The notes under the pieces were generated by a model. It was given only the letters and a program-made list of their open reading frames with translations, was not told the DNA's origin and searched no databases. A program made the translations under genes and the position numbers. 10,754 bases of DNA, taken from assembly GCA_003024985.2 (NCBI GenBank), contig PXIH01S0000147.1, one strand, 5' to 3'. The stretch's first letter is position 1. Every line of letters starts with the position of its first letter. This document shows, one piece after another, positions 1 through 7,802 of this stretch. The stretch is from Euperipatoides rowelli (Eukaryota; Onychophora; Udeonychophora; Euonychophora; Peripatopsidae).

Positions 1-47
1 ATGATGTTTGTGATAACATTTCTTAAAGTTAAAATTTTTTCTTCATA

Positions 48-92
48 GGGCCCTTTCGGCTCTCGCTAACCAACCAACCCGGCCGACCAACA
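48..92. other. Local GC-rich patch in an AT-rich intron
   Basis: These 45 bases contain 29 G or C (64%) and several CpGs, unlike the flanks, which are about three quarters A+T. A T-rich run ending in CATAG lies just before it, like a weak splice acceptor. However, no frame reads as Groucho/TLE and one frame stops within a few codons, so it is not called as an exon. It may be a fragment of an old mobile element. I do not recognise it. Confidence 0.3.
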
Positions 93-990
93 ATATATAA
101 CCCTTTCCTTCACTAAAAAAATATAATAAAATGTATCAAAAAAAAATCTTTAAAACTACTGATCGATTTTGTTTTACAATTGTTAGACTAATATTTAAAA
201 GCCTTAATTTTGGAAGGATGTCTTCTGTTACTAAAATCACAACAAAATAAAATAAAAATGGGGTTATCTCATCTGAAATAATGGGATCATGATGAACCTA
301 ATTTGGCAAATTGTTAGTGGGCTAACAAATCGCATTGCCTACATACCCTACATCTCTAAAAATAAAAATAGACGTTGTAAGAAAAAATTCACAAAGATCT
401 GAACCAAATGACCCATGAATGTTGAATTTAGGTTACAGGACAGTATCATTCATCATAAAGGGTTTAATATGGGAAAACAATCTTTACCTTATTATTCCAC
501 TGCATGCAAATTGTGTTCTGTAATATATTACTATACGTCATAGAGTAATTGAATTTATAGTAGATATGACTTTTATTTCACTCCCACATTGACAGCTTTG
601 CCCTTTATTGGAAATATTATTGACCGCTGCGCATATTGTAATCGTCGTTCTTATCTTTCTAAGATATATTTTATTTTTTTATGAAGACTTTCTTTGTTAC
701 AAAGATAAAAGGAAAAGAACCACAATATGTCGATCAATTNATTGATTGACTATTGCAGAAGCCAGGGTGATTAAAAGAAGTGTGAAGGAAGTGTGTGAGA
801 GATTAATAATCTTTTTTAATTGTAGGCCTACATCATTCATAATTTAATTTTAACCATTTCTGTGATTAATCCCTTTAGGGTCACTGTAGTATATCTGCAT
901 CAGAAAAGAAAAAAATGTTATGCAATTCAGTTTTATATTCAACGGTTTGCTCACAACATACATTATACTGTATATAAGCACAAATTGTTA

Positions 991-998
991 CCACTAAA
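991..998. repeat. Left target-site duplication of the hAT-type element
   Basis: CCACTAAA directly precedes the element terminus TAGGGG and is repeated exactly at 1771-1778 after the other terminus. Eight bases is the duplication length made by hAT transposases. Confidence 0.85.
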
Positions 999-1770
999 TA
1001 GGGGTGCACCAAATGCCGGTTTCACATACGGCACCGGCCGAAAACCAACCATTTTTCCCTTATTTATATCCAGCCGAATAGTTTATACTGAACAACTTAA
1101 GGCATGTTCGTCAATAGTTAACTTTTTGAATTATTTAAACTATTCGATACTTTTTCATTTGTTTCGTTTCAAACTCTGCTTGTGAAGTGGATTACTTCAT
1201 GACATTTGTTTTTCATAATGGCTGACAAAAAAAAAGTTATTGTTGCTTCAACTTGGATTTATTAAAGGGATTGTAAATATTATGTAAAAAATGAGTGATT
1301 ATAATATCTTAGATGATGGTGTAGCGATAATTTTTAATTTTAATGATCTGTAATCCTAATCATGAATTTTACATTCATTCTTTTTTTTTGCTCATTTTAT
1401 TAAGTTAGAATTTCATCTTCATTTGCATCAGAATTATTGTTGCATAAAAGCATACTAAACTATTTTATGATCGAGCACTTTGCTACTCAGAAAGATCGTT
1501 CGTCTATAAAATTAAATCTTAACGTTACCAGGTACAAACCAAATAAATGAAACATACTGAAAAAAATATAATGACGAATACGCCTTTAGAAGCAAGAGTT
1601 TATTTTTCACATTAATAATTTAAAATGCCTGTGATAATTCTGAGTTACTGAAAAAATAAGCATATAAAATTGTAATAAAATAAATTAAAAACCATTTAAT
1701 GGTAATGAAATTGTAACTATTTGGTATTCGGTCAATGGAATTCAAAATGTGTTTGGTGCACCCACCCCTA
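999..1770. mobile_element. Non-autonomous hAT-type DNA transposon (772 bp)
   Basis: The left end reads TAGGGGTGCACCAAA. The right end, read inward on the other strand, is TAGGGGTGGGTGCACCAAA, the same sequence with a 4-base insertion. The ends continue as an imperfect inverted repeat of about 50 bases each (999-1048 and 1721-1770), with a shared inner block CCGAAAACCAA versus CCGAATACCAA. An exact 8-bp duplication, CCACTAAA, flanks it. TIR plus 8-bp TSD is diagnostic of the hAT superfamily, and TAGGG/CAGGGGTGCACC-type ends are familiar from it. The left subterminal region is GC-rich with repeated GCCGG/CGGC motifs. No transposase is present: the longest hint is a 15-codon frame from ATG 1218 (MADKKKVIVASTWIY) that could be a relic or chance. 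Mobilisation would need a transposase supplied in trans. It sits in an intron, so it should not affect the protein. The family name is unknown to me. Confidence 0.85.
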
Positions 1771-1778
1771 CCACTAAA
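1771..1778. repeat. Right target-site duplication of the hAT-type element
   Basis: CCACTAAA follows the terminus CCCCTA and is identical to 991-998. The inferred empty site is GTTA-CCACTAAA-TATTCAA. Confidence 0.85.
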
Positions 1779-2682
1779 TATTCAATAATTCAGTTTTGTT
1801 AGTTAACATTTTATAAAATGGCTTTGATTTTAATTTTAAAAATATTTTTAATAATTAATTGGTCATTATAAATGTATTAAATTAAAAATATTTTATAATA
1901 TACCATATATTCCTGTATAAATAGCATGAAATAATTAATTTACTGTATGTAATTGGCCCAGGCAGACCTGACAAATGCCAAGTTTTATAAAGTACTACAT
2001 TTGCCACATTGTTTTATTTTTTTTATTTAATTTGTTTTTAACACTTTATTAATATTATTGCCATTTGGTTTTTCAAATCTTTTGTATATTGCAAGCAATT
2101 TACATTATAGAAAATCCATTGTATAATAAATTCATTTTTTTAAACCATTATCTCATATTGAGTTTGTTTAAATTATTCAAGCTGCTTCCCATTAATCACC
2201 TTGTCTGACTTGAATTATAATCTGTCAGTGATATTTATATTAATTTTGTAACTCTAAAGTCATGAGATTTGACCTCTTAATATAAATAATCAAATAACTA
2301 CCAATATTTGAAATTTTCCATTTACGTTTCCAAGTTCTATAAGAAAATTTATGTACAATATATGCAATACATGTTTGATACACAGGAAAATGGTGAAGAA
2401 TACACGTACAGTAGTCTTAAATATCATTGGGTTGCATTCATAGCCACATATTTAATGCTTTTATTCAGTGTACATATACAGTATATCTTTCTTAACCCTC
2501 AAGCTTATACTGTACGTCCATTTGCAACTTAATTCGCATAAGTGAGTCCGCTGGAATCTTATATGTAAAAGTCTTTATTATTAGTAGATTCTTATTAAAT
2601 TTGTAATATAAAACAATTTAGGAAATTTTATTAAACAAAAATAAAAGTACAAAAACTTCATAAACAATAATACACAAACAAT

Positions 2683-2696
2683 GCTAAATATTTAGC
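2683..2696. repeat. 14-bp perfect palindrome
   Basis: GCTAAATATTTAGC is its own reverse complement. In AT-rich sequence this may be chance. No function is claimed. Confidence 0.4.
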
Positions 2697-2915
2697 TAAT
2701 AATTTTAGATTTATACGTGCATAATATTATTGTATACAAACTTATTCAATGAAGCCATGCAATAGAGATTGAAATAAAAGGCTGTGCACTCAATTATCAG
2801 TTTGTTTATCATGTACTTGAGCAAACATTAAAAAAAAATATGTGGTGAATTTAAAAATATTAAATATATTTTAACCCACATTTTTTTAACAATGTCATGT
2901 GAATACTAAGGTATA

Positions 2916-2933
2916 TTTATTATTATTATTATT
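2916..2933. repeat. Short (TAT)n microsatellite
   Basis: About five units of a TTA/ATT trinucleotide lie here. Similar short tracts occur at about 4896-4912 (TAA) and 6638-6651 (TTA). They are typical intronic simple repeats. Confidence 0.7.
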
Positions 2934-3660
2934 TCGGGTTTATTAAACTAAAATATAGAATAAGGTAGGCCTACAACGTACTGTATTCAGATTGAGCAAA
3001 CAAATTGGTCTCATAATATGAATATTTAGAATAAATATCAAATGAATTACTATTTTAAACTATATGCTTCTTAGCCCCGAATGATGTAGAAACATTTACA
3101 ATATATTTAGGAGAACTGCTGAAGCTAGACGCCTTGGAAGGTTTTAATTAAATATTTATGCAATAAAACAGAGGAGCGAGAGTCCACTGGACTCACCTTA
3201 TGTACTTGAGAGTTAAATATAAACTTGGTGTACTGCAGACATGATAGTTTATCAAAAAATAATGTTTAATAGAAAGATAATGGCTATTTCTGTTAAGTGT
3301 TTATATATTCATCACAATGTTTCCAAATTGTGCATTTTATTTGTTAGATTTATGGTTTTAAAGTGGTTCTAGTATTCATTCCTCTTTAAGGTCAAGCCAT
3401 AGAATTGATTTTTGTTTTTGTTTTGCAATTAAAATTCTGATTTAAATTCCTAAACTAGTCAGATGCTGCATCGAAACATACAGGTTTAGCTCCCTTTTCT
3501 TCTTGATTCGGGCCGTGATACCATAACTAATTAAAAATGTGGTCCACTTGACAAAATGATGAAATTTCATCTAAATTGTGACAATTTTTTTTTTTTAAGT
3601 TTTTATTGCTTCTTGTTCACTTTTCAAAATCTATTTCTAACTATGTTACTGTTAAATTTT

Positions 3661-3717
3661 AATAAATCTTTGCATGTTATTTNTAAAAAAAAAAAATTAA
3701 NAAAAAAAAAAAAAAAA
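3661..3717 (+). repeat. AATAAA signal followed by poly(A) tract, retrocopy-like 3' end
   Basis: AATAAA at 3661-3666 is followed 18 bases later by A-runs at 3685-3696 and 3702-3717, broken by TTAA and two N calls (3683 and 3701). The spacing matches the 3' end of a polyadenylated RNA, so this may mark the tail of an inserted retrocopy or a LINE/SINE 3' end. No parent coding sequence can be seen upstream. In such AT-rich sequence an AATAAA near a poly(A) tract can also arise by chance. Confidence 0.3.
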
Positions 3718-3788
3718 GGAATAAAGAATTAGAATTATTGATTGCAATCTTAAGAAAAAGCCATTCTATGTCTCCCAGTTTTGTCTCA

Positions 3789-3832
3789 TTTTTTTTTTTT
3801 AAGTTTTTTTTTTTTTTTTTTTAGCTGTTTAG
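3789..3832. repeat. Poly(T) tracts
   Basis: Two long T runs are separated by AAG, about 70 bases after the poly(A) tract at 3702-3717. The A-rich and T-rich tracts could pair as a weak hairpin. Similar homopolymers recur through both introns, for example the A run at about 6495-6509. Confidence 0.7.
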
Positions 3833-4976
3833 AATTAACACATGATTTGTAAAGTAAAGCCCAGTGCTTTTTTTAAATCCTAAAATATTTATAATATATA
3901 TTCTAACAGAAAATAGTCATTGGGCTGTTTTTAAATTATTTGCTTATTTCCTTCCTCTTTTGGCAGAAATGAATGAGTCAAATCCATAGTGGGCAAACAG
4001 TAAATATTTAAGTAAGTATTTTGGATATCTTATTTCCAATCATAGAATGGCTTTTGCAAATACTTTTTTTTTTTAATAAATAAATTAAAAAAAAATCAAA
4101 GGAATCTCGTATACTTTTGTTCATTTTTATTTTTTGTTTTATATTAAGAAAAGTAAACAAGGTAGCAAGATCATTGGACCCATGGTGTTTTGTGAAAGCC
4201 ATGCTAAGTTGTACTCTGTAAAGGGTTAACGTTTGTGTTCTATTAGTTTGTTATATCAAAATACTTGTCTGTTTCAGCTGTTTGTGACATATGGGATATT
4301 GGAATTAACAGAAGTTAATTTTGTGGTTGCTTTATTGTTAAATTTCCTAATTTTGGGTGGCTTAGCTCAAATCCTTAACACACACACATGTAAAAAGAGA
4401 GGAAACTGAACAGTGATAGAAATAAAATGTACTAAGCACCAAGGTAAAATGTTTTCGTGCTTGCAAATGTCCAAGACATGTTCAGGCTAGCTTGTTGCCT
4501 GGGAATTAAGATGGCTGGAGGTAAATGTTGAGTAACTGAGAGTCATCAATTTACTACATTCAGATCGACTTCCAATATTTCCCAGCATGCATCTAACAAC
4601 ACAGTGTTTTTAAATTTTAGCAATGAAATAGCTGAGAGACTAGAATCCAAATCCCGAGTCAATCACTTTATTCATTTTTTTTTATTTCCTTTTTTTTTTT
4701 TGGTCATACCTGTGCCAAAATGTTCTAAATTCAGCAAAGAAAAATGAATGTTTTAAAAAAATCTTGAAATAATAAACTAGATAAATTTGAATTAAGCTTA
4801 TTTTTCTTTATACAGTATGTACTTAGGTTATATGTAATGACTATACTGTATCCCCTTTTTTTTTTTTTAGATTTAAATAATCCTTGAATGTTGACTATAA
4901 TAATAATAATAGTTTCATAAGAAAAGCTAAAATAATAATTTGAAAGTAGTTGACTATTATAGCAAATTTGTCTTAG

Positions 4977-4988
4977 CCCCCCCCCCCC
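4977..4988. repeat. Run of 12 C
   Basis: An uninterrupted C12 lies in an otherwise AT-rich intron, followed by CTCACTCCTC-like pyrimidines. G or C homopolymers of this length are rare next to the abundant A/T runs here. It is a likely length-variable site and may be miscounted in assembly. Confidence 0.8.
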
Positions 4989-5563
4989 TCACTCCTCAAT
5001 CAAAACAAATTTTCCCTGCATTCCTATATAAATTAATTAAAGAAAATGTCCAAAATATCATGAAACTAGAAAGGAACATTGTTAATGGTTGCGTTTGTGT
5101 AACTATTAACTAGTGCAAACATTCCAGTAATAATACTGAAAAGTAGTTCAAATGATCAGTATATTTTTTTCTTTTAAAACTATTATTTTCTGTAATGTTA
5201 AAATTCAAAAATTATTTTTCATTTATTTAAGTTTTGCTTATCACAACTGTCTAGAGGGCCATATCAAATTAGGCCATGCCACAAATCGATTGCAGGATGG
5301 CTTGCTGATTTAGACTAAAGGATTGAATTGTTAACATTTTTGCTACTTTTCAGCAGAATATTCGTGCATTGGTCTTTTTATGGTAAGATAACTTAAGTAA
5401 AACTAGTCATACTCATAACTAAATTTAACCTATTCAAAATGTGGCGAAGGGATACCAAATTAGAGGCAAAGTAGCAATGGAGATGTATCATAGCCTTTGT
5501 AAAAACAAAAATTAATTGAAATTGTAATAGATTAGATTGATTAATGGTAGGAAGCCATGCAAT

Positions 5564-5796
5564 CCACTGTGCCCCACATTTTAGGCCACTGTGACCCATA
5601 TGTGGGTCACAGTGGACCACCATGCTGAATTTTTTTTAATGACAAGAAATTATTATGAATAATGATAACAAGATGACAATTAAACATAAAGTAAAGGACA
5701 TAATATTGAAGTTCATATTATCATAGTCAAAATTTATATTCCTTTATTGTAGTATGAACTAAAAAATAAAAACCTCAAGTGGTCCACTGTTGCCCA
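5564..5796. repeat. Cluster of CCACTGTG-motif repeats with a 13-bp-arm palindrome
   Basis: Four copies of a 13-base motif occur. CCACTGTGCCCCA is at 5564-5576 and CCACTGTGACCCA is at 5586-5598. The latter's exact reverse complement is at 5603-5615, giving a 13-bp perfect stem with a TATG loop. CCACTGTTGCCCA is at about 5784-5795 with a small offset. In addition, ACAGTGGACCAC (5609-5620) is the exact inverse of GTGGTCCACTGT (5779-5790), and the match extends to 16 of 18 bases. The 158 bases between are AT-rich. The inverted ends beginning CAGTGG suggest a small foldback or hAT-like MITE, but no clear 8-bp target duplication was found. Confidence 0.5.
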
Positions 5797-6098
5797 GTCT
5801 CCCGTACAGCATTCTGGCTCAAATGCAATATATCGTAGACTTAAAGTACAGTTTATAACTTATTTTACTAAAAGCTTTGCATTGACAACACAATGCATAC
5901 AATTCAAACATAAAAAAAACACTTTGCTGTGTGGTTCAGTCATGATAAAGTAGCTGCCATTAGACATTTGCTTATAAGTACTACATTATTCTAGAAGTAA
6001 TGTATTTTAGACAAGAGCTCATTAATCCCATGCTAATACTGTATAACCCATTAATAATAAAAATACAGTATATATTTTTTAGTATACAGTATAGGTAA

Positions 6099-6331
<233 letters not shown>

Positions 6332-7324
6332 AAGACCTCTAAGCTAATGTGCATCCTACCTTGAAAATAAATAATAAAAAAATTAACTTATATATTTCAT
6401 GAAAAAAATAATTCATTTGTTATTAATATAAAAAAGGTATAAACAAAAATAAGTCTAAAAGGGGAAAAAAAATTGATAAGCACTGACAGGCAGCAAAAAA
6501 AAAAAAAAACATTTTTTTTCTCAATTTATCAATAATTTTATCAAGTTCTTGGATTTACCAGCCTCAATGGCAATTACCCAATTTACAAATAGGAATTTAA
6601 ATTTCTTTTTGAATTGTAGTTTTCAAATTTTTTTTTTTTATTATTATTATTTTAATTCGGAAACACTGATTCTGCAGATGCGCTTGTTACTGGAAGGGTT
6701 AAATAAATATTAAATTTGAATATGCATTTAATCATGACTTGCAAATCACGAGTTCAGCAAATTCCTTCACTGTTTCACTTTCACACGTTCTTATTTCTGT
6801 TTCCAGTAACATAGCCAAAACACTGTTGAATAAAAAAGAAAATTGATTTTTTTTTTGTTTACTTAATAAATCTGGGAGCCTATAAGAGTGACTTCCACAA
6901 ATACCCTCTCTGCTGGTGTGTTTGCTAAATTTCTAAGTAGACTATTAAATTTATATCCCATAATTTAAATAAAGTGTTCTTTACAATTTGATTTTGATTA
7001 TTTTTTTTTTACAAACCTCACAATATATTACTTAAAATACTAGATAATTAACTTGTAGGTTCAGATTAGATCGCTATCAGCTTTGAGTTGACCAAGACCT
7101 TCAGAGAATGATAGAAAAGTCATCGCTGATTTTTTATTGCATATATCTACTGTATCTATAAGATCTACTGTATTTTTTTTTTTAAAAAACAATCTATGAA
7201 AAAATTAACTACCTTCAGTAAATTCTGTAAGAATCATAATTAAAAAAAAAATCTGATAAATATTTTTAAAAAAAAAATTTAAACTTTTTTTATTGGCTAT
7301 AAAAAAGCTGGAAAGTTTTTTTTT

Positions 7325-7351
7325 GGGGGTGAGGGTGGGGATATGTGTGGG
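7325..7351 (+). other. Putative G-quadruplex motif
   Basis: Four G runs of 5, 3, 4 and 3 bases (7325-7329, 7333-7335, 7337-7340, 7349-7351) are separated by loops of 3, 1 and 8 bases. They lie on the sense strand, so the structure could form in the pre-mRNA as well as in DNA. Such a G-rich run stands out in this intron. The last loop is longer than the strict 7-base rule. Confidence 0.5.
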
Positions 7352-7631
7352 AAAAGCACAATACAAAATTTTAAAGGATAATTTTCATTAAGCCCATCTA
7401 TTTTGTTAAATAATGCAAATCTGTATGATTCATTACGAGTTGTGTTTATGTATTAATTCAATGTATAGAGTAACTAGTTATAAAAATGTTAGTTTATGAA
7501 TTCAGATCTTACTGAAAGTGAAAAATAAATGCTAATATTTTACATTGATTCAGAATNTTGAAATATTGGCTAATAGCGCCTTCTATATTTGCATAGGTTT
7601 TTTTTTCAGCCATTAGTGGTTTGTTTTATCA

Positions 7632-7644
7632 GTTGCTAAGCAAC
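7632..7644. promoter_or_regulatory. X-box-like palindrome (possible RFX-type site)
   Basis: GTTGCTAAGCAAC is a perfect inverted repeat of GTTGCT/AGCAAC around one base, and the stem extends to CAGTTGC-TAA-GCAACTG (7630-7646). It resembles the RFX-factor X-box (GTNRCC, 0-3 spacer, RGYAAC), with T in place of the final C. A single motif in an intron is weak evidence for a working site. Confidence 0.2.
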
Positions 7645-7736
7645 TGTAACCCAAGGGTATTATTGCTTTGTATTGTATATAAAAATTCGATTTGTAGTCA
7701 GAAGATAAAAAGGAACCTTCGATCTTATTCCACTAG

Positions 7737-7802
7737 AGGACATAAATGCTAAAGGCTTTATTTACCTGGATGAATTCAATAATTACATACAAGATCATAT
7801 CT
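7737..7802 (+). other. EF-hand-like open frame between splice-like sites (unproven)
   Basis: The frame open from 7709 to 7831 reads, from 7739, DINAKGFIYLDEF then NNYIQDHI. This fits the 12-residue EF-hand calcium loop: D at 1, N at 3, G at 6, I at 8, E at 12, then F. It is preceded by a pyrimidine-rich stretch ending CACTAG and followed by T-GTAAAGT, which would bound a 66-bp exon. The residues before the loop (LIPLE) make a poor E helix. As a phase-0 cassette of Groucho it would introduce an in-frame TAA at 7743-7745. It could be a relic of another gene, an exon of a nested gene, or coincidence. No function is claimed. Confidence 0.15.

Larger units (their letters stand above)
2537..3202. 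repeat. Inverted repeat pair, possible degraded MITE (666 bp)
   Basis: Positions 2537-2560 read CATAAGTGAGTCCGCTGGA and then ATCTT. The reverse complement of about 3178-3202 reads CATAAGGTGAGTCCAGTGGA and then CTCTC. The two align with 20 matches in 23 paired bases and one gap. The right arm also contains a perfect palindrome, GAGTCCA-C-TGGACTC (3180-3194). No target-site duplication was found and the interiors do not align further. It could be an old inverted-repeat element or two independent copies of a short dispersed motif. Confidence 0.35.

Noticed and set aside
311-328. Hairpin TTGTTAG-TGGG-CTAACAA
   Set aside because: A 7-bp stem in AT-rich DNA is not unusual, and no flanking structure or repeat copy was found.
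862-1185. 107-codon open frame on the + strand
   Set aside because: It runs across the left terminus of the hAT element into flanking intron, has no recognisable motif, and its composition follows the local AT bias.
2308-2532. 74-codon open frame on the + strand
   Set aside because: It is rich in Tyr, Phe and Ile codons as expected from AT-rich non-coding DNA. There is no family resemblance and no splice context tying it to Groucho.
3558-3571. Perfect 14-bp palindrome GATGAAATTTCATC
   Set aside because: Short AT-rich palindromes of this size are expected occasionally. There is no supporting context.
4500-4530. GGAGGTAAA near a donor-like site, as a candidate for the missing upstream Groucho exon ending GGK
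   Set aside because: The frame upstream does not read RHVYT or HGEVVCAV and a stop follows. The resemblance is limited to three codons.
5393-5623. 76-codon open frame on the minus strand
   Set aside because: Its start lies within the CCACTGTG palindrome cluster and the translation resembles no known protein. The repeat structure explains the sequence better.
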